Assembly (NCBI RefSeq): GCF_018967845.1
Contig: NZ_JAHLZZ010000001.1
Coordinates: 3,100,001-3,164,000 of the forward strand
DNA from: Hymenobacter siberiensis
GTDB taxonomy: Bacteria; Bacteroidota; Bacteroidia; Cytophagales; Hymenobacteraceae
Direction of reading: 5' to 3'
DNA: 64,000 bases
The translations under genes were made by a program, and so were the position numbers. Positions 7,726 to 16,811 of this stretch are shown piece by piece. The stretch's first letter is position 1, and the number at the start of each line of letters is the position of its first letter. The notes beneath the pieces are model-generated. The model worked only from the letters and a program-made list of their open reading frames with translations. It searched no databases and had not been told where the DNA came from.

Positions 7726-7759
7726 AAAAGGCCGCAGCGCTTGTCGTTGCGGCCTTTTT
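7726..7759 (+). terminator. Terminator upstream of gyrA
   Basis: AAAAGGCCGCA pairs with TGCGGCCTTTT (about 11 bp) and is followed by T-rich sequence. It ends the lipoprotein transcript just before the gyrA promoter. Confidence 0.75.
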
Positions 7760-7763
7760 ATTG

Positions 7764-7771
7764 TATCTTCG
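7764..7771 (+). promoter_or_regulatory. Putative gyrA promoter -7 box (TATCTTCG)
   Basis: A close variant of TAnnTTTG, placed right after the terminator and 80 nt before the gyrA ATG. Confidence 0.5.
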
Positions 7772-7851
7772 CACGCATATAAAGAACCATTCACCCTGCG
7801 GCTTAAAACCACCTTATTTGGGTTTTTTCAAGTCGCCTATCAACCCCCTCA

Positions 7852-10497
7852 ATGGCGGAAGGCGAAAAAATCATTCCGATTAACATCGAAGACGAGATGC
7901 GGGGCGCCTACATCGATTACTCGATGTCGGTTATCATCTCCCGGGCCCTGCCCGATGTCCGCGACGGCTTGAAGCCCGTGCACCGGCGCGTGCTCTACGG
8001 CATGAGCGAGCTGGGCGTGGGCTACAATAAATCCTACAAAAAATCGGCCCGTATCGTGGGCGAGGTGCTGGGTAAATACCACCCGCACGGCGACTCTTCG
8101 GTGTATGACACCATGGTGCGCATGGCCCAGGACTGGAGCCTGCGCTATCCCCTGGTAGACGGCCAGGGCAACTTCGGCTCTGTCGATGGCGACTCGCCGG
8201 CGGCTATGCGTTACACCGAAGCCCGCCTCAAGCGCCTTTCGGATGAAATGCTCGGCGACCTGGACAAGGACACCGTCGATTTTCAGCCCAACTTCGACGA
8301 CTCGCTTGAAGAGCCCAGCGTGATGCCCGCCAAGTTCCCCAACCTGTTGGTGAACGGTACGACGGGCATCGCCGTGGGCATGGCCACCAACATGGCCCCG
8401 CACAACATGACGGAAGTCGTGAGCGGCATCATTGCTTACCTCGAAAACCCCGACATCACGGTGGCCGAGCTCATGCAGTACGTTACGGCGCCCGACTTCC
8501 CCACCGGTGGCATCATCTACGGCTACGAGGGCGTGAAGCAGGCGTTTGAAACCGGCCGGGGCCGCGTGGTCATGCGCGCCAAAGCCTCGTTCGAAACCTC
8601 CAAAACCGGCAAAGAGCAAATCGTCGTCACCGAGATTCCCTACATGGTGAACAAGGCGTCGATGATTGAGAAGACGGCCGCGCTCATCAACGATAAGAAG
8701 ATTGAGGGCATTTCCGACATGCGCGACGAGTCGGACCGCGACGGCATGCGCATCGTTTACGACCTCAAGCGTGATGCCATGCCCAGCGTGGTGCTCAACA
8801 ACCTCTACAAGTACACCCAGCTGCAAAGCTCCTTCGGCGTCAACAACGTGTGCCTGGTCAAAGGTCGCCCGATGACGCTGAACCTCCAGCAGCTCATCCA
8901 GTACTTTGTCGAGCACCGCGCCGAAGTCATCGTGCGCCGCACGCGCTACGAGCTGGCCGAAGCCCAGAAGCGGGCCCACATTCTTGAAGGCCTGCTCATT
9001 GCCCTCGACCACCTCGACGAGGTGATTGCCCTCATTCGCAGCTCGCGCGACCCTGAGGTGGCCCGTGGCCAGCTCATCTCGCGTTTCGCGCTGAGCGAAG
9101 TGCAGGCCCGCGCCATCCTGGACATGCGTCTGCAGCGCCTCACCGGCCTGGAGCGCGACAAAATCGTGGCCGAATACAACGAGCTGATGAAGCTCGTCGA
9201 CTACCTGAAGTCGGTGCTCGAATCGGATGTACTGCAGCGCGGCATCATCAAAACCGAGCTGCTTGATATCCGGGAGCGCTACGGCGATGCCCGCCGCACG
9301 GAAATTAACTATATCGGTGGTGATTTCTCGACCGAAGACATGATTGCCGACGAGGCCATGGTTATCACCATTTCGCGCGAAGGCTACATCAAGCGTACTA
9401 ACCTAGACGAATACCGGGCTCAGGGCCGGGGCGGGGCTGGTTCGCGTGGGGCCATCTCCAAGAAGGACGATTTCACGGAGCATCTCTTCGTGGCCACCAC
9501 CCACGAGTACCTGCTGTTCTTCACCGAGCTTGGCCGCGTGTTCTGGCTCAAGGTGTACGAAGTGCCGGAAGGAGGGAAGGCCACCAAGGGCCTGCCCCTG
9601 CAAAACCTTATCGAGATTCCGCGTGAAGACAAAGTGCGTTCCGTGCTCAATGTGCGGGGCCTCAAAGACCCGGATTATCTGGAAAACACCTTCCTGATGT
9701 TCTGCACTGAGCAGGGCACCGTCAAGAAAACCCCCCTCGAAGCATACTCGCGCCCCCGTACGGCTGGCATCAACGCCATCACCATCAACGAAGGCGACCG
9801 CATTCTCGATGTTCAGCTGCTCGCGCCGAACTCGGAAGTGGTGCTCGCGCTCCGTTCGGGCCGCGCCGTTCGTTTCAACGAAGGCAAGGTTCGCTCGATG
9901 GGTCGGGCCGCCGCCGGTGTGCGCGGCATCAGCCTGTCCGACACGCCCGGCGACCGGGTTGTGGGCATGGTCTGCCTCGCCGACCCCACCCAGGAATTAC
10001 TGGTGGTGACCGAGAATGGCTATGGCAAGCGCAGCTCGCTCGATGAGTACCGCGTGACCAACCGGGGCGGCAAGGGCGTTCGGGCCATGAAGATTACCGA
10101 AAAAACGGGTAATCTGGTAGCCATCAAGGATGTTAATGATACTGACGACTTGATGATTATCAACAAGTCCGGTATTACCATCCGTCTTCGCATGAGCGAT
10201 TTGCGCACGATTGGCCGCGCTACTCAAGGCGTGCGGTTGATTAAAATCAGCGCCAACGATGAAATATCTTCGGTAGCTAAAGTGGCCGCCGAAGAAAAGG
10301 AGGAGGAAACCGAAGCCGTACTCGTCACGACCACCGAAGAAGGTGGGGCGCAGGTGGTAGTTGCTCTTCATGGTGCTGAAAACGAATCGCTTGCCGATGA
10401 CGCCGGCGAGGCTGTCGAAACCGACAATGAGTTGGAGGACGACAGCGAAGATGAAGCAGATTCGGAAGATGAACCCGAATCCGACGACTTGGCATAA
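7852..10497 (+). CDS. gyrA: DNA gyrase subunit A
   Basis: 881 residues. With GyrB it introduces negative supercoils by double-strand passage. The breakage-reunion domain has the nucleophilic Tyr at 121 ([13 protein letters not shown]). The quinolone-resistance region reads [19 protein letters not shown] with Ser82 and Asp86 at the two main resistance positions, the susceptible state. The C-terminal beta-pinwheel starts near residue 500; its GyrA-box region is [13 protein letters not shown], differing from the common Q-R-R-G-G-K-G. A very acidic tail of about 40 residues ([20 protein letters not shown]) ends the protein. It is apparently monocistronic, with promoter and terminator on either side. 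Confidence 0.97.
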   Translation: MAEGEKIIPINIEDEMRGAYIDYSMSVIISRALPDVRDGLKPVHRRVLYGMSELGVGYNKSYKKSARIVGEVLGKYHPHGDSSVYDTMVRMAQDWSLRYPLVDGQGNFGSVDGDSPAAMRYTEARLKRLSDEMLGDLDKDTVDFQPNFDDSLEEPSVMPAKFPNLLVNGTTGIAVGMATNMAPHNMTEVVSGIIAYLENPDITVAELMQYVTAPDFPTGGIIYGYEGVKQAFETGRGRVVMRAKASFETSKTGKEQIVVTEIPYMVNKASMIEKTAALINDKKIEGISDMRDESDRDGMRIVYDLKRDAMPSVVLNNLYKYTQLQSSFGVNNVCLVKGRPMTLNLQQLIQYFVEHRAEVIVRRTRYELAEAQKRAHILEGLLIALDHLDEVIALIRSSRDPEVARGQLISRFALSEVQARAILDMRLQRLTGLERDKIVAEYNELMKLVDYLKSVLESDVLQRGIIKTELLDIRERYGDARRTEINYIGGDFSTEDMIADEAMVITISREGYIKRTNLDEYRAQGRGGAGSRGAISKKDDFTEHLFVATTHEYLLFFTELGRVFWLKVYEVPEGGKATKGLPLQNLIEIPREDKVRSVLNVRGLKDPDYLENTFLMFCTEQGTVKKTPLEAYSRPRTAGINAITINEGDRILDVQLLAPNSEVVLALRSGRAVRFNEGKVRSMGRAAAGVRGISLSDTPGDRVVGMVCLADPTQELLVVTENGYGKRSSLDEYRVTNRGGKGVRAMKITEKTGNLVAIKDVNDTDDLMIINKSGITIRLRMSDLRTIGRATQGVRLIKISANDEISSVAKVAAEEKEEETEAVLVTTTEEGGAQVVVALHGAENESLADDAGEAVETDNELEDDSEDEADSEDEPESDDLA

Positions 10498-10512
10498 TTG
10501 CTGAAGTAGTAG

Positions 10513-10547
10513 CGGGGCGGTCCATTTGGGCCGTCCCGTTTATTTTT
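10513..10547 (+). terminator. gyrA terminator
   Basis: CGGGGCGGTCC pairs with GGGCCGTCCCG (G-U pairs allowed) around a 4-nt loop, followed by TTTATTTTT, 16 nt after the gyrA stop. Confidence 0.8.
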
Positions 10548-10681
10548 GACGAACCCAAGGCCATAACCCATCGTTTCCGGTTTCGGTCCTTACCCCAAAA
10601 ATTCACTTTTTTCATTTTTCCCGCCGTTATCAAGTCGGGTGATTTTTACTCAGACTTGAATCCCGGCCAATTCCCGAACTC

Positions 10682-11839
10682 ATGAAGAAGACCTTTCTGA
10701 CGATTGCCGTCGCCGTTGCTTTGGCCGGTGGGTTGCCCTCGCTGGCTTTCGCCCAAACTTCAGCCGTCACCAACGCCATTCTGAACCAGCGTTCCGGCTT
10801 GTTGGATAAAGCTCGCACGGACATTGACAAAGCCATTGTAAACGAAAAAACCAGCGGCAAAGCCAAAACCTGGTTTACCCGTGGTCAGGTTTACGAAGGC
10901 ATGCTGGAAAGCCCCATCTACGGCAAGCAGCTGCAGCCGGGCGAGGGCCTCCAGAAATCGTATGAGTCTTATAATAAGACCGTTGAACTGGATACCAAAG
11001 ATGGTGAATTCGGCAAGCAGGCCGTTGCCAGAATGGATGGCCTATATGGTCGTGCTTTCAACGACGCCGTGAATAGCTACAATGCCAAAGAATACGATAA
11101 GGCAATTGAGAGCTATAAACTGGCTTCGAGAATCAAGCCACAGGATACTACGGCAGTGCTTTATTCGGCCTATGCTTCCGAAGCTAAGCAGGATTTTGCG
11201 GGCGCAAAAGCCAGCTACAATCAGTTGCTGGGTATGAACTACAAGTCGGTGACTTTGTATTCGCGCTTGCTTCAAATGGCCAAGCAGCAGAACGATAACG
11301 CTGAAGCCGCTAAAGTCGTGCAGCAGGCACTGGCTGCTTATCCCAACAATAAATCCTTCATGCTGGAGGATTTGAACATGTCGCTCGCCAGCGGTAAAGG
11401 GGAAGATGCTCTTGCCAAAATCAACAAGGCCATCATTGCTGACCCCGGCAATTCGAACCTTTATGCAGTGCGTGGTTCGATGTATGACCAGCAAAAGAAA
11501 AACGAGCTGGCTGTTGCTGACTATAAGAAAGCAGTTGAGTTGGAGCCCAACAATTTCGACGCGCAGTTTAACCTTGGCGTCTACAATTACAATAAAGCCG
11601 CTGATGCCTACACCAAGGCTAGCAAGATGGATTTGAAAACTTACCAGGTTTCAGGTAAGAAATTTGAGACTGAGGGCAAAAAGTATTTTGAAGCCTCGGT
11701 TCCTTATTTTGAAAAGGCGCTTCAGTTGCAGCCCGACGACCGTAATACGCTGGTTTCTTTGCAAAAAGTTTACTTCCGTTTGGGTCGTAATGCTGATTCG
11801 GAGAAGCTTAATGCAAAGCTTAAGACTCTGACGAAGTAG
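10682..11839 (+). CDS. Exported tetratricopeptide-repeat protein
   Basis: 385 residues with a signal peptide (MKKTFLTIAVAVALAGGLPS, cleavage after AFA near residue 24). The rest is predicted helical with TPR units: a first block near residues 35-60 (TDIDKAIVNEKTSGKAKTWF), FNDAVNSYNAKEYDKAIESY near 120-140, and AVADYKKAVELEPNNFDAQF near 275-295, plus a last copy at 340-375. TPRs mediate protein-protein contacts, so the protein is likely a periplasmic scaffold. Its codons are slightly less GC-rich than in gyrA. A terminator follows, so it is probably a single-gene unit. The binding partner is unknown. Confidence 0.85.
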   Translation: MKKTFLTIAVAVALAGGLPSLAFAQTSAVTNAILNQRSGLLDKARTDIDKAIVNEKTSGKAKTWFTRGQVYEGMLESPIYGKQLQPGEGLQKSYESYNKTVELDTKDGEFGKQAVARMDGLYGRAFNDAVNSYNAKEYDKAIESYKLASRIKPQDTTAVLYSAYASEAKQDFAGAKASYNQLLGMNYKSVTLYSRLLQMAKQQNDNAEAAKVVQQALAAYPNNKSFMLEDLNMSLASGKGEDALAKINKAIIADPGNSNLYAVRGSMYDQQKKNELAVADYKKAVELEPNNFDAQFNLGVYNYNKAADAYTKASKMDLKTYQVSGKKFETEGKKYFEASVPYFEKALQLQPDDRNTLVSLQKVYFRLGRNADSEKLNAKLKTLTK

Positions 11840-11865
11840 GGGTCAGGCTTGCTGTTATGATGATC

Positions 11866-11895
11866 GAAAAGGCCCGCTTGAAAGTGGGCCTTTTC
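11866..11895 (+). terminator. Terminator after TPR gene
   Basis: GAAAAGGCCCGC pairs with GTGGGCCTTTTC around a 6-nt loop, ending in a short T run. The 237 bases that follow, to 12132, are AT-rich and show no gene. Confidence 0.8.
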
Positions 11896-12132
11896 GTTTC
11901 CGAATACTCTACTTAACATAATATAAATTATAAGACAAATTGTATTGTGTAGTTAGGTTCGCTCTGGAAGGTTATCTAATACTCTTTTGGCTTAAGTGAT
12001 TTTTGTTTTGTGTTGACTGGCTTTTATGAAGTACGCCTTGCGTTGGTGCTATTAATAGAGTGCACCCTGAGCATATTCTACTTTTAATTGTACAGCAGAT
12101 TTAGGGTCATTGCACCAAATGCACAGTTAGCT

Positions 12133-12850
12133 TGTAGTACTCCCCAAAAGCTGGATAGGTTAAGCGGGTTTGTTTTGCTCGATTATGACCCCAACACGCA
12201 CCCGTCGTCGCTACACGGTTGAGTTCAAAGCCGAGGTGGTACTTGCCGCCCTCATCGAGCGTAGGCCGTTGGCCGAGTTGGCCGCCCATTACCAACTGGC
12301 CACTACCCAAATCACACGCTGGAACCTGCAACTGCGCCATCAAGCCGTTTAGGTCTTTGCCGAAGCGCCCGTTTCCGTTGCAGCGGTGCCGGATGTGGAG
12401 TCCCTTTACGCCGCCATCGGCCGGCTGCAGATGGAGAACGCGCTGTTAAAAAACGCTGGGGTCATGTCAGTATTCCAGCAACGCGTTCTGGCCGTTCAGG
12501 GCGACGGGTGGCATTCGGTACAGGCCTGGTGTCAGGTTCTGGGCCTTCCGCGTAGTAGCTTTTACTATCATCCCTGTGGGGAAAGCTCCATCTCATGCGT
12601 TTGCTCGATGAGGAGTTCACCGCCCATAACTTCAAGGGCGTGCTGGTCCTGCGTGACCACCTGCGCCTGGACGGGTACGCTGTCAATGCCAAGTGCGTGC
12701 ACCGGTTCCTATCTGCTGCGAGATGGCTCGGTCACCGCTCCGAATGAGTTCTGGTAGCACGGACATCACCCACGTGGTCATCTATTTGGTTTCGATTTTG
12801 GACTGGGATTCGCGTTATGTGCTGAGTTGGAACCTCTCCAATGTGAACAT
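12133..12850 (+). mobile_element. IS3-family insertion sequence remnant
   Basis: A left end of IS3 type (TGTAGTACTCCCCAAAA) starts at 12133. OrfA follows from ATG 12185 with the helix-turn-helix RRRYTVEFKAEVVLAAL and TTQITRWNLQL, but is cut by an in-frame TAG at 12350; the same frame continues with VESLYAAIGRLQMENALLK. OrfB pieces appear in changing frames: LGLPRSSFYYHPCGES, LLDEEFTAHNFKGVLVLRDH and, after an internal deletion, STDITHVVIYLVSILDWDSR with RYVLSW, which includes DDE catalytic Asp regions. The 3' third and right terminal repeat are absent. Clearly inactive. Confidence 0.85.
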
Positions 12851-13172
12851 GCTTGATAAATAATTGATAATATAAAGTATAAAAAAGTAGAAAATACTGT
12901 ATTTTATATACTTATAATTACTAATAATATTATCTCCCTCTCCTATTATTATTTAAACTGTGCAAACTTTATTATACAACAGGTTCGTCTAATATATTAT
13001 AGATACACCGAAACATTATGCTCAAGAAAGTTTCTAAAGAATCTGAGCTCCTAAAGAAACTAATGAAACAGAGAATTCTACACTACGTATGTACTAGAAT
13101 ATGGTAATTAAACCCATGTACCATACGCATTGGATAAAAGTTCAAAATAAAAACTCCCCATCAAAAGCTTAT
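12851..13172. other. AT-rich intergenic DNA, no confident gene
   Basis: Strikingly AT-rich compared with the rest of the window. It contains an imperfect inverted repeat near 12872-12915 related to the perfect palindrome at 13173-13207. One 29-codon frame (13018-13107, MLKKVSKESELLKKLMKQRI...) is possible but unsupported. Confidence 0.5.
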
Positions 13173-13207
13173 AAAAGTATATAAAATAAGGGATTTTATA
13201 TACTTTT
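13173..13207. promoter_or_regulatory. Perfect 15-bp AT palindrome, putative operator
   Basis: AAAAGTATATAAAAT (13173-13187) is exactly mirrored at 13193-13207 around a 5-nt centre. It ends 6 nt before the putative -7 box of the next gene, so it covers the region where the -33 element should be. That placement suits a repressor site better than a terminator, because no gene precedes it. Confidence 0.5.
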
Positions 13208-13213
13208 TTTGAC

Positions 13214-13221
13214 TAGTTTTG
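13214..13221 (+). promoter_or_regulatory. Putative -7 box (TAGTTTTG) for AT-rich gene
   Basis: Exact TAnnTTTG match, 32 nt before ATG 13254. It supports that start over the in-frame codon at 13209, which would lie upstream of the transcript. Confidence 0.55.
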
Positions 13222-13253
13222 TAGATCATATAACAAACCCTCTTCGCCCCAAT

Positions 13254-14312
13254 ATGCCAAAACTAATAGACTACCCAAGGACTAACTACACCGGTGCGTG
13301 GGAACTAGCAGAGATTACCGATGACACGGGCGGAAAGTGCACAATAGAAAACGCGGCGAGAAAACTGAACAGGAAGGTCAGTGGGTCATTCAAAGCCATA
13401 ATAGGCTCCGCAGTAAAGTTTGGACTAATAACTAGCAAACGCGAACTGCTAACCACAACCACACTGTTCAAGAGAATCAAGCATGCCTATGACAAAGAGG
13501 AGGAATTAACCTTTCACCGCGAAGCATTCCTTACCCCGCCCCTATTCACGCAAATCTGCCGCAAATTCCGCTCAAGAGAGCTGCCGGTACAGATGTTGGA
13601 TGTGATGCTAATCCGGGAATTTGGTGTGGAAGAAATAAATGCACCAGGAGTAGCCAAAGCATTTGTGGACGGCTGCCACATGGTAGGTATTCTCGATGAA
13701 CGAAACATCATCGCCGATATCGATGCTTTTAAAGCAGCACAGAATTCCAGACGTGAGTTAGCTAGCCCGCAACCCCAAACCAACGTATTCCGAGGGTTAT
13801 CGGGAATCGACAACCTAATGCTCCAAGAACAAACTAACGGAGACTCAGATTTGAACGCTGCAACAACGATTGATACAGACGCATTGCAGAACGTTAGGAA
13901 ATCCGACATCATACCAAACGAAAGCACCAATAATAAAACAAACAACCATGAAGGCGCAGATGCAGTTGCTAGCCTATTTGGATTCTTTGAGCCAACGCCA
14001 AAACAGGAGACGACCCTCAAAATAAAAAAGCTGGAAGAACCTGATGATATGCGCAAAAATGTGCGGCGCCAATCACCAGAAGTCCACGTAACACCTCCAA
14101 TAGCCGCTTTGCCGATTACCGACCATAAAGAATACCAATTACAAGTTAGCGGCCCTGGGATAAACACAGTGCTCTCAATTACAGAGGAAGAAGACGTCGC
14201 CATAGCCATGGCGCTGCTGGAGAAAATAAGACGACAGCTAAAAAACCAGAAGCTGGGATGGTCCGAATCGCAGAAGATGCAATTCGATCCATCCCAGCTT
14301 AAGAAATTGTGA
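13254..14312 (+). CDS. AT-rich hypothetical protein with N-terminal winged-helix-like domain
   Basis: 352 residues, no signal peptide. Residues 1-75 look like a winged-helix fold (ITDDTGGKCTIENAARKLNR, then KAIIGSAVKFGLITSKRELL), and 80-150 like a second helical domain (LIREFGVEEINAPGVAKAFV), a layout seen in DUF5343-type proteins. Residues about 160-280 are polar, Asn/Thr-rich and probably disordered. The C-terminus (EYQLQVSGPGINTVLSITEE and a final amphipathic helix) forms a small beta-beta-alpha module. Codons are much more AT-rich than in any neighbour, and the gene lies between an IS3 remnant and a MITE, so recent transfer is likely. The function is unknown; a DNA-binding accessory or defence-associated role is only an inference. 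Confidence 0.75.
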   Translation: MPKLIDYPRTNYTGAWELAEITDDTGGKCTIENAARKLNRKVSGSFKAIIGSAVKFGLITSKRELLTTTTLFKRIKHAYDKEEELTFHREAFLTPPLFTQICRKFRSRELPVQMLDVMLIREFGVEEINAPGVAKAFVDGCHMVGILDERNIIADIDAFKAAQNSRRELASPQPQTNVFRGLSGIDNLMLQEQTNGDSDLNAATTIDTDALQNVRKSDIIPNESTNNKTNNHEGADAVASLFGFFEPTPKQETTLKIKKLEEPDDMRKNVRRQSPEVHVTPPIAALPITDHKEYQLQVSGPGINTVLSITEEEDVAIAMALLEKIRRQLKNQKLGWSESQKMQFDPSQLKKL

Positions 14313-14380
14313 AGAAAGCAGATTAATTAATCAGCAGTATTGGATGTACTAATAGAATTAATTGTTTCAATCGCTATAAT

Positions 14381-14526
14381 AAAGCTATTTAGAAAGTCCC
14401 CGAACAGTCATGCAGCGCGCAGCGCAGCATCTTGCTCGCATCCTCACGTTCAACGATGCGAGCAAGATGCTGCGCTGCGCGCTGCATGACCGGTTGAGTA
14501 CCTTTTGTGACTTTCTAGACGGCTTC
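14381..14526. mobile_element. MITE-like palindromic element, copy A (146 bp)
   Basis: Outer 18-bp imperfect terminal repeats (14381-14398 and 14509-14526, core TTTAGAAAGTC) enclose a perfect 36-bp stem (14407-14442 with 14455-14490) and a 12-nt loop. A second copy lies at 46087-46231 in the opposite orientation, with matching spacer sequences on both sides. It encodes nothing, so mobilisation would need a transposase supplied in trans. The TAG in its right repeat closes the minus-strand remnant at 14515-14724. Confidence 0.85.
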
Positions 14527-14724
14527 TATGTAAAGTCCTTTACTCAATTGGCAAATAGCTACCTTATTCTGGCTCGTTATTGACACGGTAATCAGCACCT
14601 CCTTGCCTTGTGAGTTTCTGATGCTAACGGTGCATCCCGCTCCTGCTGAATCAATTATCAGATAGTCACTGGCGGGATTTAGATAGAAACGAGTTCCATT
14701 CGCTGCAGTGGTTACAGCTGTGAC
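14515..14724 (-). pseudogene. T9SS C-terminal sorting domain remnant
   Basis: The minus strand reads 69 codons with a FYLNPASDYLIIDSAG ... VSIRNSQGKEVLI ... QLSKGLYIEAV pattern. This is the PNP-start, G-x-x-V and L-x-x-G-x-Y layout of type A T9SS sorting domains. There is no start codon or passenger domain upstream, because the sequence changes abruptly near 14730 into an unrelated plus-strand remnant. The last three residues and the stop codon come from the terminal repeat of MITE copy A. A severed 3' end of a secreted protein gene. Confidence 0.65.
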
Positions 14725-14732
14725 CAGGATTG

Positions 14733-15301
14733 CGCAAAGGTTTGGTCTAAAATGGCCCTTAAGCCAATGGGGAGGCTCCGTGATGCTGGCAGGACACGAC
14801 CATCACTACGAACAGATTTTGGTGGACAAAACGCCCTACGTAGTGAATGGCCTGGGTGCCCGCAACATTTACCGCGTAACCATGCAGCGCCTACCCCAGA
14901 GCAAAACCACGTTCAACGCGGACTTTGGGGGGCCATGCTCATCAATGCCAAGCCGACAGCCTCTCCCTGCAGTTCTATACCCACCACCAGGTGCTGGTGG
15001 GCACCTAAGTGCTGTACCCAACCCTGAGCACTGTGACCACCCTGTTTCCCGTGAATCCCAATCCCTTCGAGGAAAGCACGAAAGTATTGTTCTCGCTACC
15101 CAGCGCGGCCACCGTTCAATTGCAGATGCTTAACGCCATGGGCCAAAAAGTAACCCACCTGTTTACCTCAACTATGATGGTCCCGCCGCCGCCAGGTAGC
15201 ATCGACTCACGTGGTCGCGCAATGCCTTGGCACCAGGGGTCTATTACCTGCAACTGTTGGGAACCGGCAAGCGACAGGTAACACGGGTAGCCGTTTTATA
15301 A
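14733..15301 (+). pseudogene. Secreted metallophosphoesterase remnant with T9SS sorting domain
   Basis: Several frames must be joined. The 5' part reads LKWPLSQWGGSVMLAGHDHH then YEQILVDKTPYVVNGLG, the final G-H-D-H metal-binding motif and closing strands of calcineurin-like phosphoesterases. A frameshift leads to AMLINAK, another to SLQFYTHHQVLVGT. Then comes a T9SS sorting domain in two more frames (FPVNPNPFEESTKVLFSLPS, VQLQMLNAMGQKVTHL and finally LAPGVYYLQLLGTGKRQVTR). The N-terminal two thirds of the enzyme is missing. Non-functional; the T9SS tail shows the ancestor was exported. Confidence 0.7.
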
Positions 15302-15312
15302 ACCTTCTGCGT

Positions 15313-15981
15313 TTATCCTTCCGTCAAATGCCGGGTGTTGGGCAGGCGGTGGCGCTCCTGCAGCACCTCGATAACTTCAGCCATGGAAACGCCCGAGGCC
15401 ACGAGCAGCACGAGCAGATGGTAAAGCAAATCAGCTACTTCGCCCGGCAGGGTTTCGCGATGGCCGGCTACGGCATCAATAACCGTTTCAACGGCCTCCT
15501 CTCCTACTTTTTGGGCAATTTTGGGCAGGCCTTTGTTGAAGAGTGAAACAGTATAGGACGTGGGGGCACGCTCCGGAAACTGCTGCCGCTCCACAATCAA
15601 CCGTTCCAACGCGCCCAGAAAGCCGATTGGCGCGGCTGGTGCCTGCAGTTGTTCCGGCTGCACAAAGCAACTCACCGTACCACGATGGCACGTCGGACCA
15701 GCCGGCAGGGCCCGAACCAGCACAGTATCCGCATCGCAGTCGATATGCGTGCTAACTACCGTGAGATAATTACCGCTGGATTCGCCTTTGGTCCAAAGGC
15801 GGTTTTTCGACCTTGAAAAGAACGTGACACGTCCCTCCTGCTGCGTTTTGGCCCAGGCTTCGGCGTTGAAGTACCCAAGCATCAGCACCTGCCCGGTATC
15901 AGCATCCTGAATAATGGCCGGGGCCAAACCGGTAGATGCATCAAACTGAAGACTAGTGGGCGAGGTGGAAGCAGCAGACAT
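15313..15981 (-). CDS. hisIE: Bifunctional phosphoribosyl-AMP cyclohydrolase / phosphoribosyl-ATP diphosphatase
   Basis: 222 residues from ATG 15981. The N-terminal HisI domain (residues 10-115) opens the adenine ring in step 3: it has GYFNAEAWAKTQQEGRVTFF, SRSKNRLWTKGESSGN and the metal-binding DCDADTVLVRA with the Cys of GPTCHRG. The HisE domain (about 130-222) performs step 2, with SLFNKGLPKIAQKVGEEAVE and EVADLLYHLLVLL, a MazG-like helical fold. It is the last gene of the his operon, 35 nt after hisF. An alternative start ten codons upstream is less family-like. Confidence 0.96.
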   Translation of the reverse strand: MSAASTSPTSLQFDASTGLAPAIIQDADTGQVLMLGYFNAEAWAKTQQEGRVTFFSRSKNRLWTKGESSGNYLTVVSTHIDCDADTVLVRALPAGPTCHRGTVSCFVQPEQLQAPAAPIGFLGALERLIVERQQFPERAPTSYTVSLFNKGLPKIAQKVGEEAVETVIDAVAGHRETLPGEVADLLYHLLVLLVASGVSMAEVIEVLQERHRLPNTRHLTEG

Positions 15982-16016
15982 AAACAAGAAGTTAGAAAAT
16001 ATTATATACACAAATG

Positions 16017-16772
16017 TTACAGGCGCACGGCAATTCCTGCCGTGTGCAGATATTGCTTCAGCGCCGGCAAAGCGGTTTCGTTAAAGTGGAAAATGCTGGC
16101 CGCCAATGCCGCATCCGCCCCGCCAGCTTCGAAAACAGCGGTAAAATCAGAAGGCTGGCCAGCACCACCGGAGGCAATGACAGGAACGGATACGGCGTCG
16201 CTGACCGCCCGGGTCAGTTCCAGCGCGAAACCGGCCTTGGTGCCGTCGTGGCTCATTGACGTGAGCAGCAGCTCACCGGCCCCCAAATCGGCGGCCATGC
16301 GGCACCAGTCTACGGCCTGGCGGCCTGTGGGCGTAGTTCCGGCGCGGGTCATTACCTGCCACTCTTGGTCCACCAACCGGGCATCGACTGCCACTACTAC
16401 GCACTGGGAACCGAAACGCCGGGCTAAATCCGATATGAAAGCGGGACGAGCCAAGGCGGCGGAGTTGATGGAAACCTTATCGGCACCGCTCAGCAGCAGG
16501 GCTTCCACGTCGGCCACGGTACTGATGCCGCCGCCCACGGTGAAAGGAATATCCAGCACGCGGGCGATGTCGCGCACCAGCTCCGTCAGCGGCTGCCGAC
16601 GCTGATTGGTGGCCGTGATGTCGAGAAATACCAGCTCATCGGCTCCTTCGAGAGCGTAGCGGGCCGCCAGCGCCACAGGGTCTCCGGCATCACGCAGGCC
16701 TTCAAATTGAATGCCCTTTACGGTACGACCGTCGCGGACATCAAGGCAGGGAATAAGTCTTTTCTTAACCAC
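16017..16772 (-). CDS. hisF: Imidazole glycerol phosphate synthase cyclase subunit
   Basis: 251 residues starting with GTG at 16772 (MVKKRLIPCLDVRDGRTVKG). HisF is the (beta/alpha)8 barrel that uses ammonia from HisH to form imidazole glycerol phosphate and AICAR. The catalytic Asp pair is present: CLDVRDG at the N-terminus (Asp11) and the second Asp on strand 5 near residue 130. Phosphate-binding loops (VGGGIST, ASGGAGQPSDF) are intact. It lies 39 nt downstream of hisA; co-expression with hisH fits the heterodimer. Confidence 0.97.
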   Translation of the reverse strand: MVKKRLIPCLDVRDGRTVKGIQFEGLRDAGDPVALAARYALEGADELVFLDITATNQRRQPLTELVRDIARVLDIPFTVGGGISTVADVEALLLSGADKVSINSAALARPAFISDLARRFGSQCVVVAVDARLVDQEWQVMTRAGTTPTGRQAVDWCRMAADLGAGELLLTSMSHDGTKAGFALELTRAVSDAVSVPVIASGGAGQPSDFTAVFEAGGADAALAASIFHFNETALPALKQYLHTAGIAVRL

Positions 16773-16811
16773 AGAGAGGGATATTTACTAAATGCTAGGC
16801 ATCAAAATCTA

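Noticed and set aside
7849..9012. 387-codon minus frame inside gyrA
   Set aside because: Exact overlap with conserved gyrA coding sequence; His/Val-rich shadow translation.
13018..13107. 29-codon frame MLKKVSKESELLKKLMKQRI in AT-rich DNA
   Set aside because: Plausible looking, but short frames are expected by chance, and there is no promoter box, Shine-Dalgarno or conserved feature to support it.
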